Shown: in pieces, positions 17,168 to 25,525 of the stretch
Layout of the letters: each line of letters starts with the position of its first letter
Numbering within the stretch: the stretch's first letter is position 1
DNA from: a virus
Virus record (IMG/VR): IMGVR_UViG_3300020451_001669
Span: 1-62,849 of that record
Length of the DNA: 62,849 bases
Direction: 5' to 3' (one strand)
The notes under the pieces: generated by a model
Seen by the model: the letters and a program-made list of their open reading frames with translations, nothing else
What the model was told of the DNA's origin: nothing
Database searches by the model: none
Translations under genes and position numbers: made by a program

Positions 17168-18310
17168 ATGTCAAGACGGAAAGAACTATCAGGCAAAAAG
17201 TTTGGAAAGCTGACAGTGAAGCAGGTTTCTGAAAAGCGAGGGCCTAGAGGTGAGCTTTATTGGGACTGCGAGTGCGACTGCGGCAATACAAAAGCGATTC
17301 GCAGTTCTTACCTCAATAAGGGCAAAGTGCAGTGTTGCGGCTGTACTCATAGGGGCAACCTTAAGGGGCAAAGTTTTGGACATTTGATCGTTCTTGAACG
17401 TTCGGAAAAAACAAATTCCCACGGCAATGTTTATTGGACCTGTGAGTGTAAGAGATGCGGAAACCAAAAAGATATTGCTGCCAATGGTTTGAGGTCCGGC
17501 TATCATAAGTCTTGCGGTTGCCTAAAAAAGACCCGAACAAAAGAATCTAGCAAGATGATTCCCGGCCATATTTGGTACTCAATACAAGATAGCGCTAAAC
17601 GGCGCAATATAGATTTTCAACTTTCCCTTCAAGACGCAGAAACTCTACTTACAGAACAGGAGTGGATATGCCCCCTGACTGGATCTGTCCTTGGATTCGA
17701 CTATGCGAATCCCAAAGGGACCAATACTACGGCTTCACTAGACAGAAAAGATTCAACCAAACCATATTGCAAAGACAATTGTTGGTGGATATTAAAAAGC
17801 ATCAATCTTATGAAAGGCTCATTGCCTCTCGATGAGTTTATAGCATTATCTAATTATGTTTCTCAGAAAAAGGAATCAAATATGTTCAAAATAGAACAAA
17901 ATCTATACAATGCTCACAACGCAATTTATTTGACCAAAATCAATAGCAAGAAGTTTGGACTCAGAGTAAGCGATCAAAGTCTTAGAACGACAAGAGGACA
18001 TAAGGGCATTAACTGTCCAGATGGAATTGACTCTGATAAGGCTTATGGCGTAAATCAACTAAGTGGAGACGTTGACTTGATGTTCAAACTAGACATCGAT
18101 CATTATGCAAAAATCAATCTAGATAAAGAGGTTGTCGATAAGGGTTACAGTCTTTATCGAGATAGTCAAATGATTTATCAAAAGCAATATCACATGCCAT
18201 GTATCTATCTTAGACACAAAGACCGTAATCATTCAGTTTTTGAAGACTTAGGATTTTTTGCAGGCAGACATATTGGAACAGTTGACGTGTATCGTTTTTT
18301 CGACGAATAG
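17168..18310 (+). CDS. Homing-endonuclease-like protein with tandem zinc-finger repeats
   Basis: 380 aa. Two tandem repeats at residues about 8-60 and 62-118 share G-x-x-FG-x-L-x-V, YW-x-CEC, CGN and a closing CxC/SCGC, a DNA-binding pattern common in phage homing endonucleases. A nuclease-like domain follows (residues about 130-235): EWICPLTG, TASLDRKDSTKPYCKDNCWW and SINLMKG, an HNH-like arrangement with Asp-Arg in place of Asp-His. The last 130 residues are unrecognised. The gene is visibly more AT-rich than its neighbours and sits between two copies of the RNR tail, so it is very probably mobile. Confidence 0.82.
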   Translation: MSRRKELSGKKFGKLTVKQVSEKRGPRGELYWDCECDCGNTKAIRSSYLNKGKVQCCGCTHRGNLKGQSFGHLIVLERSEKTNSHGNVYWTCECKRCGNQKDIAANGLRSGYHKSCGCLKKTRTKESSKMIPGHIWYSIQDSAKRRNIDFQLSLQDAETLLTEQEWICPLTGSVLGFDYANPKGTNTTASLDRKDSTKPYCKDNCWWILKSINLMKGSLPLDEFIALSNYVSQKKESNMFKIEQNLYNAHNAIYLTKINSKKFGLRVSDQSLRTTRGHKGINCPDGIDSDKAYGVNQLSGDVDLMFKLDIDHYAKINLDKEVVDKGYSLYRDSQMIYQKQYHMPCIYLRHKDRNHSVFEDLGFFAGRHIGTVDVYRFFDE

Positions 18311-18357
18311 AAGGCTGCGTCCGATGCCTGGAGACTGGTGAAACTAAGTGCATGTAA
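18310..18357 (+). pseudogene. Displaced second copy of the RNR C-terminal tail
   Basis: In frame from 18310 the sequence reads EGCVRCLETGETKCM then TAA. It matches the last 15 residues of the RNR upstream (EGCLRCLETGETKCQ) at 13 positions, while the DNA matches at only about 34 of 48 bases, mostly third-position changes. No start codon or upstream homology exists, so it is not translated alone. It is probably the original 3' end of the RNR gene, pushed downstream when the endonuclease element inserted with its own recoded tail. If an intron is spliced out, it could instead be a real second exon. Confidence 0.85.
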
Positions 18358-18395
18358 GAGCCCGATTCTCATAACATCCGATATAGTTCAAAGAG

Positions 18396-18425
18396 CGCCC
18401 TTTGACGACTCATTGGGCGTTTTTT
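18396..18425 (+). terminator. Rho-independent terminator
   Basis: CGCCC (18396-18400) pairs with GGGCG (18415-18419) around a 14-base loop, followed by six T. It lies 38 bases after the displaced RNR tail, consistent with being the original terminator of the RNR gene. Confidence 0.7.
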
Positions 18426-18477
18426 CATGGAAGACAGACCTTTTCCATTCTGTCCATATATCTTTACAGGAGAAAAG

Positions 18478-18930
18478 ATGCAGATCAAAGTAAAGAAGCT
18501 TCACGAAGACGCAGTATTGCCTCAGAGGGCCAACTCAACCGACGCAGGCTACGATCTTGTAGCCATTGATGATGGAGAGGTTGTTTTGGATGATTACGGT
18601 ACTTGCCTATATGTTCAATACCGAATAGGTCTTGCGATCGAGCCTGGCGAGGGATTTCATACCGAGATATTTCCTCGATCAAGCGTGACAAAGACGCATT
18701 TGGTTTTGGGAAATAGTATAGGATTGGTCGATGAGGGATACAGGGGAGAGATACTGGTGAGGTTCAAGCCGATTGTTCAGCCAGATACCGCTGGATTCAA
18801 GGGATATTCCAAGGGTGATCGTATAGCACAACTTGTCATCCGCAGAACAGAGCATGCAGATTTCAAATGGTCTGCAGATTTAGATGACTCAAACAGAGGC
18901 GAAGGAGGCTTCGGCTCATCAGGTAACTAA
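18478..18930 (+). CDS. dut: dUTPase (trimeric type)
   Basis: 150 aa from the ATG at 18478, which has AGGAG seven bases upstream. The longer open frame from 18427 starts inside the terminator and is rejected. All five dUTPase motifs are present: STDAGYDLVA, PRSSVTK, NSIGLVDEGYRGEI, GDRIAQLVI and the C-terminal GEGGFGSSG lid. It converts dUTP to dUMP, keeping uracil out of DNA and feeding ThyA. The length is that of the homotrimeric family. It is followed after three bases by 18934-20712. Confidence 0.96.
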   Translation: MQIKVKKLHEDAVLPQRANSTDAGYDLVAIDDGEVVLDDYGTCLYVQYRIGLAIEPGEGFHTEIFPRSSVTKTHLVLGNSIGLVDEGYRGEILVRFKPIVQPDTAGFKGYSKGDRIAQLVIRRTEHADFKWSADLDDSNRGEGGFGSSGN

Positions 18931-18933
18931 TGT

Positions 18934-20712
18934 ATGGCATCAATCGCCGCCGAAAATGTTGTTGTCGTATATCGACAGGCAGATAGCGAGTCGGAAGACG
19001 CGGCCCTTCGCTATCAGACTTTGCATGGACTGTCTAGCGATCAGCTTATAGAAATACCATGCTCTTCGATTGAAATACTTGACTCATATGCAGACTTCAA
19101 GTCTGAGGTCGAAGATTACATTGTTGATGCTTTGACGGGATCTGCTTCTCCTCTCGTCAACAGAACTGTTTATGCTATAGTTTTAATGCCGAGAGTTCCA
19201 GGCGGCTTCAGAGATGGAAGCGACATAATCTCGTCAACTTCTAGGGTTTCGAGAATCTTTTACGAGTTTGATTCTGATGAGAAATACATTCAGAACCCTC
19301 TTTATGACCGTCGAACTTTTAAGAGATTCGATGAAATAGATGCAGATTTTGCTTTCATCTGCACTCGCATCGATTCCCCCTTGGCTGCCATAACAAACCA
19401 GTGGTTTGAAAACATTCAGCTAGCAAATGATCAACTCTTGATCAACGGTAGATTCTATTTTGATGCTTACTCGGCATACCAAGGTTCTCAAGCTCAGCAA
19501 TACGAAGCCGACTTGCTTTCTTTTCGAGGCGGTCTTCTTGACAGGCTTGGCCTGACAATTTTTGATACTACAAGAGTTGACCCGTATAGAGATGCTCTAA
19601 TCTCTGTTGTAGAGAACGACTCATTCTATTGGGGCTGGGGCGCGGACAGGGGCTCTCTTACGTTCTTCAGAGACTCAGCTAATATCCGAGGCTTCTTTTA
19701 CAATGCCGATTTTGATGGCGCTGAAACCATTAGGGATATTGACGCAAGAACATGGCCCCTTCTTGCTATACGTCAAGGATATATAGCTACCGCAGGCTCA
19801 ATGTCTGATCCAGGAGCAGAGAACTTTCTGCGTCCGGATCCTTTCTATCAGGCACTATTCAGAGGGGCGACAATGGGAGAGGCCATGCTCTATTCTCAGC
19901 CTCGACTGAATACGCCGATAGCATGTTTCGGAGACCCCCTTTCAAGATTTACCTTCCCTCTGGTATTTGATGATACAGAGCTAATCGATCAGGATCAGGC
20001 TTGGGCAGATATCAACGAATGCTTTGCCCGCTCGTGCATCAATATATTCCGGAAGAACAAGATTCTCAAAGAGATCAGAGATCTTGTTGTGGCTGGCGAT
20101 GATGTAGATGTTAGTTTGGATTTGATCAAACCTATTAATCGCCTAGGTAAGCTATTTGAGACTCCGGACTGGAAGAACGACTACGCCAATCTAGCCATTG
20201 CTATGTTCAACTTAGTTGTCATCAGAAATCAGACTGCATACGATGAGTTCTATCCAGGCATCAATGATTATCTAACGAGAACCGAAACAATCATACCAGA
20301 AATAACCCTTGACGCTTTGCTCAATGATAATACAAAGACAACCGTCGAAGAGCGATGGCTGTATGAGGAGGGGACTTGGGAGTTCACTTTTGAACTACAG
20401 CACGATCCAGGCACATTCGCTTTCTATCATTTTGAAATGGACGTTGCGACCGATGCTGATTTTGACAACATCATCATCTCAAGAGATAGCTTTGTAAGCG
20501 TTAGAAACTGGTTCTTTGAACAAGAGCAGAATCGCTTTGTTCCGATGGGCGTCAATGGAGTGACCTCTAACTACGCCGGTCTTAGAGTTCGTTACGAGAG
20601 TCAAGAAGGCGAGACTCTTGAAAGAGGCCGATACTACTACTTCAGGGTCCGGCAGAAGGATCAGTTGACTATTTTTGGGTATAGGAACTTCCGAGAGGTT
20701 GTTTATCGATGA
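18934..20712 (+). CDS. TIGR03790-like protein, probably virion-associated
   Basis: 592 aa. The N-terminus (NVVVVYRQADSESEDAALRY, then LHGLSSDQLIEIPC) and the C-terminal part of the first domain (ATAGSMSDPG, FFRGATMGEAML-like helix, ACFGDPLSRF) match the pattern of the TIGR03790 family of bacterial proteins, with a Rossmann/caspase-like order of strands. No catalytic His/Cys pair can be assigned. The last 200 residues are beta-rich and end in a fibronectin-like pattern (YYYFRVRQKD). Its position just before two structural-type genes and the terminase suggests a virion protein. It is coupled to the next gene (ATGA). Confidence 0.65.
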   Translation: MASIAAENVVVVYRQADSESEDAALRYQTLHGLSSDQLIEIPCSSIEILDSYADFKSEVEDYIVDALTGSASPLVNRTVYAIVLMPRVPGGFRDGSDIISSTSRVSRIFYEFDSDEKYIQNPLYDRRTFKRFDEIDADFAFICTRIDSPLAAITNQWFENIQLANDQLLINGRFYFDAYSAYQGSQAQQYEADLLSFRGGLLDRLGLTIFDTTRVDPYRDALISVVENDSFYWGWGADRGSLTFFRDSANIRGFFYNADFDGAETIRDIDARTWPLLAIRQGYIATAGSMSDPGAENFLRPDPFYQALFRGATMGEAMLYSQPRLNTPIACFGDPLSRFTFPLVFDDTELIDQDQAWADINECFARSCINIFRKNKILKEIRDLVVAGDDVDVSLDLIKPINRLGKLFETPDWKNDYANLAIAMFNLVVIRNQTAYDEFYPGINDYLTRTETIIPEITLDALLNDNTKTTVEERWLYEEGTWEFTFELQHDPGTFAFYHFEMDVATDADFDNIIISRDSFVSVRNWFFEQEQNRFVPMGVNGVTSNYAGLRVRYESQEGETLERGRYYYFRVRQKDQLTIFGYRNFREVVYR

Positions 20713-21173
20713 TAGGAACTGTTAGCTACAAAACAGTAGCAGATACGCTTGGAGAAGCTCAGCAGCTAGGACTTGATTCGTTAGAGCCCCTAGTCTGCAT
20801 GATATCCAATCTGCAAACTATGAATATTTCGCGTTCAGAAAGATACCGGAATGTTTTGTTCAACAGCATCGTATCCACCTACTCATTCATAGCAAACAAG
20901 CATGCCAATTTGAACCAGCCCATGATCAACGCGGTTCGAGCTTTGAATCAGCATGTTCTTGATAACTATGGCCCGCAATATGGATATGAAACGATTGATG
21001 AGTTTTTGGTCGATCAATACATAGAGGTCGATCCAACCTTTGCTTCAGTTTCCAGATTTTTGGGGTACGACGTAAACCAAGTAGGAACTAAGGCGGCTCG
21101 TTGGAGAGATATCGATGACGTATGGAGCGAAGTCGATATTCCCTGGAGCAAGCTAGGATGGAGTAATCTGTAA
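20709..21173 (+). CDS. Small virion-type protein, paralogue of 47797-48270
   Basis: 154 aa, helical. The segment AVRALNQHVL ... ETIDEFLVDQYIEVDPTFAS ... LGYDV aligns with SVRALNNHIL ... DVNDYLDAFSIVVPDAWAA ... VGMPI in the polyproline protein at 47797, and the N-terminal helices also correspond. This copy lacks the polyproline/glycine tail and ends in a Trp-containing segment (IPWSKLGWSNL). Overlapping stops and starts on both sides (ATGA, TAATG) place it in a coupled unit with the neighbouring structural-type genes. Confidence 0.72.
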   Translation: MIGTVSYKTVADTLGEAQQLGLDSLEPLVCMISNLQTMNISRSERYRNVLFNSIVSTYSFIANKHANLNQPMINAVRALNQHVLDNYGPQYGYETIDEFLVDQYIEVDPTFASVSRFLGYDVNQVGTKAARWRDIDDVWSEVDIPWSKLGWSNL

Positions 21174-21757
21174 TGTCTAATCTAGAGAACGTAACGCCAG
21201 CAGATAGCTATCCTGATCTGTTTCGCCTTGTAAATGGCGGGGCGGGCCTCGATGCAACGCTAAGAAATATTACCGGAGGAGATGGAACTCCGACCGGCAT
21301 CTTTATCTCAAGCACAGTTGTTCAGGCCGATATGAACGATGGAGTCCTCCGCCGCCCTCTTATGAGAGACGCTCGGAAGCTTTATCTCAATCTAGGCGAC
21401 GTATCAACCATCGATGGAGGTTCAGGTACGGTAGACCTTGACCTAGAAGCGGCAGATGTATTTAGGGTTGGAGTCGATCAGAACTTGACGACTCTGAATC
21501 TCGATAATGCGGTTGCTGGCGTTGATGCGACTGACGGTAGAATGAAGGAAATACTGCTTGTTCTTGACCAAAAGGGAACTAGCGGAGGCGGCTATTTTAC
21601 TGTCTCTTGGCCTAGCAGTATCAACTGGGACGCTTCGGCTCTTCCGGTTTTGAGCGAAGTTGACAACTCAACTGATGTCTTTAGGCTTATCTATTTGAAC
21701 GATGGCAGCGATCTATGGTTTGGCGAGATCGTTGGACAGAACATGGGTACGCCGTAA
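21173..21757 (+). CDS. Fibre-like structural protein
   Basis: 194 aa, rich in Gly, Asp and Thr, with beta-strand repeats. The pattern TLNLDNAVAG ... KEILLVLDQKGTSGGG ... WPSSINWD ... DVFRLIYLNDGSDLWFGEI is typical of receptor-binding or fibre-associated domains in phage tails. It has no coiled coil, so it may be an adaptor or a short fibre. It overlaps the neighbours by one base on both sides (TAATG), directly before the terminase. Confidence 0.65.
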   Translation: MSNLENVTPADSYPDLFRLVNGGAGLDATLRNITGGDGTPTGIFISSTVVQADMNDGVLRRPLMRDARKLYLNLGDVSTIDGGSGTVDLDLEAADVFRVGVDQNLTTLNLDNAVAGVDATDGRMKEILLVLDQKGTSGGGYFTVSWPSSINWDASALPVLSEVDNSTDVFRLIYLNDGSDLWFGEIVGQNMGTP

Positions 21758-24700
21758 TGCCTCCTAAGAAGAAAAAGAATGGAGAACTCAGCGACATAAT
21801 CAAAGACCTCAAGAATGAGGTCAGGGCCAGCAATATGCTCAAACAGTTTGGAGCGGGTCTGCCTAGTATTATTGAGTTCGTTGAGCAAGAAAGATGGCTT
21901 GGAATGAGTCACTATCCCCAGCCGGTCATTCTCCGACCGATGCAGCGGATACTTCTCAAGTGCTTTTATCGAGGTAGCCCCGGTAATGAAAACTTGCAGT
22001 TAGATCCTGAAGAGATCGAGCTAATCAAGAAGCATGGTCTTACTGAAGAAGAAAACGGCGACGTACTAAACAAGTGGAACAATGAGACTACTTTTAGAGA
22101 GCTAGTCCTCGTATGGGGTCGCCGTTGCCTTTCCGAAGACGCAACCATCGTTGATCCGGATACTGGTATGCGATGGAGAATCGGCGATCTTTGGGACTAC
22201 GGTAAGACAAATATGTCTTCTTGGACTTACAACGAACAGTCTAAGAAGATGATGAAAATAAAAGACTGCAATCTCATTAGCCAAGGCGTCAGAGATGTGT
22301 ATGAGGTAGAGCTTGCGAGCGGTCATAGAACCGAAGCTACAGACAATCATCCCTTTTTGACTAAGGATGGATGGAAGCAGGTAAAGGAGATCAGAGCCGG
22401 AGAGAAGATAGCTCTGTCTCCAAGCATGCCTTTCTTTGGGCAGTCCAGTCAGTTGGGAACAAGCCAGGCTGCTTTGCTGGGCTACCTAAGTAGCTCGAAG
22501 ATGTCTAAGATCAACAATATGCTTGTTGTTAGCAGGGTTGCCTCTGATATCGAGGCAGACTTCAAGGACCAGATTGCCAATTCCTTTGAGAATGCGGATG
22601 TCAAGTCTCCGTCCGGAAAAACACAATCGATGGCTTTCTTTGACCATGCAAGCTCGGTCAAGGACTGCAAGGATATCCGAACTCTAAAGGACTGCAAAAG
22701 CATTCATCAGCTAGCTCACATGTCAGGGCTTCTAAACAAGTCAGCAGATGAGAAGCATGTTCCCGTCAGGCTTATGAGGTCTAGCAAGCAATGCGTTTCT
22801 GCATATCTGAGCAGGCTTTTCAGCGTGGAAAGCGAACTGACATACAGCAAAAAGTCCGGAAGAGTCTACGCTAAGATCGAATGCAACTTCGAGAGCCAGT
22901 CTCTTGCCGAATCTGTTCACCACTTGCTTCATAGATTCGGAATCTTTTCTACCGCGAAGTATAATCGCAAGATCGAGGGCAAGACTCGACATACTATTAC
23001 GATTAGCAAGCTAGCTGACATCAAGTTATTCTTGAGAGATATCGGATACGTTGACCGCGGCGAAGAAGTTTCTGAGCTTCTATCTTTGTTGTCTCATGTA
23101 GACATCGATGAAAAAATCGAGTATGTATCTCTGCAGTCAAAGCGAAAGATTGGCAAGAAGAGGACTTTCGATCTCCAGGTTTCCCATGAAGAGCATAAGC
23201 AAAACTTCGTAGCTGACGGCTTTATAGCTCACAACAGCGGTAAGGACTTCATCGTATCGATCATGGCTCTTTACGAGGCGATGCGTCTATTGGAGACTCC
23301 GGGCGGTAATCCGTATACGACTTACAATCTTAGCTCTGCTGCTCCGATGACCATTCTCACTATCGCTAACGCCGCTCCTCAGGCAAAGATTCTCTTCCGA
23401 GAGGTAAGAGACAAGGTGAACAGGTCTCCCTACTTCCAAGACAAAGTAGGGCACATGACCGATGATATGATTTATCTTCTTACTCCTCATGACAAGGACA
23501 GTAATAAGAAGCTGAAAGAAAGAGGGCTCGACGGAACAAGAGGTTCTGTTCAGATCAAGGCCGGTCACTCTAACTCGAACTCTCTCGTTGGTCTTTCTTG
23601 TTTCGCGGTTATGTTTGACGAGATTGGTACTTACAAGATTACCGCAGGTTCGTCTTCAGGCGATCAGCTATATCATAACCTTGTTCCGGCTACTATGACA
23701 TATGTTCGCAAGGAACCTGTGCTAAAACCTGACGGAACTCCGGAGCTAGACGAAAACGGAAACGAAAAGTTTAATAGGGTACTTGACGGCAAGGTCATAT
23801 GTATTTCGACCCCTCGTGGCAAGGACGGTATTTTTTACGATCTCTATTCAAACGCAAACGAAGTTCCTCATAGATTCATGATGCGAGCCCCTACTTGGGC
23901 TGTTCATCCTGATCTAAGCGAGGCTGACCTGCTCAAGGGTAACCCTGACATGGGCGATTCAAAATTTGCAATGGAGTTCGGAGCAGAGTTCCTTGGCACA
24001 GCAGGCGAATCTTTCTTTAGTTCAGATGATGTTGACGCATGTTTCCGTTCCAAGAACATCAAGAAGGTTATGCATGGTCTGCCAGGCGTTACATATTTTG
24101 CTCACCTAGACCCTGCTACGTCAAGTCACAACTATGCTCTATGTATTTGCCATCAAGAGATGTTTGTTGACAGTAAAACTGGTAAGAGAGATTTCCGCAT
24201 CATAGTAGACCACTTGCATCATTGGACTCCAACTGGAGATAATCCGATTATGGTCGAAGAGGTCGATAAGTACATGATCGAGATGCACAAGAGATTCCAT
24301 TTTGGCCTTGTTACCTATGATCAGTGGAATAGCAAGAACAGTATCAACAATCTAAGAAAGCACGGTGTTCCTGCCAAGGAGACGGCCTTCTCCAAGCAAT
24401 ACAAGCAGCAGATATACGACAACCTTTACCAGTTGGCTATCAACAAGAAGATTTTGATACCAGAATACAAGCTGTTATACCATGAAATGAAGAATCTGCA
24501 AAGGAAATGGACGGAAAGCGGCTATAAGGTAATGGCTAAGAAGGATGCCGATATCGATACAGACGACATGTGCGATGCGTTGGCAGGAGCCTGTTATAAC
24601 GCTATCGAAAGAGGAGTTAGCAGACTTCCACAAGGAAAAATGGTCAATATGCCAGTATCACCAAACGGAAACTCTCAGGTCTGGAGATCGATGCAGGGCA

Positions 24701-24774
24701 CTCCGTATGGCTACGGCTCAGGTCAACAAGTGGCAAACAATATGAGAAATCGCTCGGGCTTCAGATCAGTCTAG
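21757..24774 (+). CDS. Terminase large subunit, interrupted by an intein
   Basis: 1005 aa precursor; removal of a 370-aa intein leaves 635 aa. It is the ATPase-nuclease motor that packages DNA into proheads. The Walker A loop is split: VWGRR before the intein and SGKDF after it, giving GRRSGKD when joined. Walker B is FAVMFDEIG. The RNase H-like nuclease has acidic motifs in AHLDPATSSHNYAL, VTYDQWNS and DTDDMCDAL. Translation starts at 21757 (TAATG) rather than the longer frame at 21715. The C-terminal 50 residues are Gly/Asn-rich. No small terminase subunit was recognised nearby. Confidence 0.95.
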   Translation: MPPKKKKNGELSDIIKDLKNEVRASNMLKQFGAGLPSIIEFVEQERWLGMSHYPQPVILRPMQRILLKCFYRGSPGNENLQLDPEEIELIKKHGLTEEENGDVLNKWNNETTFRELVLVWGRRCLSEDATIVDPDTGMRWRIGDLWDYGKTNMSSWTYNEQSKKMMKIKDCNLISQGVRDVYEVELASGHRTEATDNHPFLTKDGWKQVKEIRAGEKIALSPSMPFFGQSSQLGTSQAALLGYLSSSKMSKINNMLVVSRVASDIEADFKDQIANSFENADVKSPSGKTQSMAFFDHASSVKDCKDIRTLKDCKSIHQLAHMSGLLNKSADEKHVPVRLMRSSKQCVSAYLSRLFSVESELTYSKKSGRVYAKIECNFESQSLAESVHHLLHRFGIFSTAKYNRKIEGKTRHTITISKLADIKLFLRDIGYVDRGEEVSELLSLLSHVDIDEKIEYVSLQSKRKIGKKRTFDLQVSHEEHKQNFVADGFIAHNSGKDFIVSIMALYEAMRLLETPGGNPYTTYNLSSAAPMTILTIANAAPQAKILFREVRDKVNRSPYFQDKVGHMTDDMIYLLTPHDKDSNKKLKERGLDGTRGSVQIKAGHSNSNSLVGLSCFAVMFDEIGTYKITAGSSSGDQLYHNLVPATMTYVRKEPVLKPDGTPELDENGNEKFNRVLDGKVICISTPRGKDGIFYDLYSNANEVPHRFMMRAPTWAVHPDLSEADLLKGNPDMGDSKFAMEFGAEFLGTAGESFFSSDDVDACFRSKNIKKVMHGLPGVTYFAHLDPATSSHNYALCICHQEMFVDSKTGKRDFRIIVDHLHHWTPTGDNPIMVEEVDKYMIEMHKRFHFGLVTYDQWNSKNSINNLRKHGVPAKETAFSKQYKQQIYDNLYQLAINKKILIPEYKLLYHEMKNLQRKWTESGYKVMAKKDADIDTDDMCDALAGACYNAIERGVSRLPQGKMVNMPVSPNGNSQVWRSMQGTPYGYGSGQQVANNMRNRSGFRSV
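22126..23235 (+). mobile_element. Intein in the terminase P-loop with degenerate LAGLIDADG domain
   Basis: In-frame 370-aa insertion. Splicing motifs are intact: Cys1 with block A (CLSEDATIVDPDTG), block B (TEATDNHPF), block F (RTFDLQVSHEEH), and the end VADGFIAHN followed by Ser+1 of the extein. Between them is a region the size of a LAGLIDADG endonuclease, but the two helix motifs read LLGYLSSSKMS and YLSRLFSVES, so the catalytic acidic residues are missing. The intein probably still splices but can no longer home by cutting. Its position inside Walker A makes packaging fully dependent on splicing. Confidence 0.93.
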
Positions 24775-24793
24775 CGTCCAATAAGGAGCAGAA

Positions 24794-25519
24794 ATGGCAA
24801 AGTTCAATCTCAAAAAGCATGCAGAAAAGGCTGATATGTCCCATTCGTATCCGAAGCGGCTATCCGGTCAAAATGATGACCGCGGTTATTCTGCTGATTC
24901 CGGTAAGAAGGTAGAAAGTATTCAGGGCATGCTTGGTTCCAGCCGCAAGGAGGGAATTGACGACCCTAAGACCACGGTAGAAAATCTCATGGACCAAGAC
25001 CGTAAGGGTTCGGAAGGCTCTACGGTTGAGAGCCAGATTGGTTCGAGAGATTCATACTGGCCGCACCGACAGCATAAAGAGGAATCAAGAGGACCGATCA
25101 AGCCAAATGATATGCTTTCAGAATCCTATGACCAGCGTTACTATGAACGATTTGCAAGTCAAGAAGAGGCCGCAGACACGGCATTTTGGGACAAGCAGAT
25201 CGGAGTTCAGCTATCTGGCGAGAAGACAACTATCGTAGGACAGGTTCCTGGCAATGGTAGTCAGTTGCAAAATCATCCCGATCGATTCAAGAAGGTCAAG
25301 GACGAAGGCGGGCATGTCGATCCAATGGATAGCGATAGCGTTCTGAAGAAGAACAAGGAAATGACTTATGCTTCTGCTCTTAGTGAGCTAGATGGCAAGC
25401 TTTTCCAGATCTACTATAAGGCTGCTAAGGCAGATCGAGAACTAACTTCCGAGGAAAAGAACTCTGTCAAGGCCATCTCTGAAGCTAAGGCAGATATTTT
25501 GACCTCTGCTTCAGAGTGA
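24794..25519 (+). CDS. Hydrophilic protein, putative virion-internal
   Basis: 241 aa, very polar, with few hydrophobic clusters until a helical C-terminus (ASALSELDGKLFQIYYKAAKAD). It opens with MAKFNLKKHAEK, a motif nearly repeated at the start of the next gene and found inside two other proteins of the cluster. No known domain. A ribosome site (AAGGAG) lies eight bases upstream. Its position right after the terminase suggests a head or core protein carrying a targeting peptide. Confidence 0.75.
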   Translation: MAKFNLKKHAEKADMSHSYPKRLSGQNDDRGYSADSGKKVESIQGMLGSSRKEGIDDPKTTVENLMDQDRKGSEGSTVESQIGSRDSYWPHRQHKEESRGPIKPNDMLSESYDQRYYERFASQEEAADTAFWDKQIGVQLSGEKTTIVGQVPGNGSQLQNHPDRFKKVKDEGGHVDPMDSDSVLKKNKEMTYASALSELDGKLFQIYYKAAKADRELTSEEKNSVKAISEAKADILTSASE

Positions 25520-25525
25520 GAAACA

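Noticed and set aside
17068-18309. Clear group I or group II intron
   Set aside because: I could not recognise a conserved catalytic core; it is kept only as an alternative explanation for the RNR tail duplication.
18427-18477. N-terminal extension of dUTPase
   Set aside because: It begins inside the terminator T-run; the ATG at 18478 has a clear AGGAG and gives the standard length.
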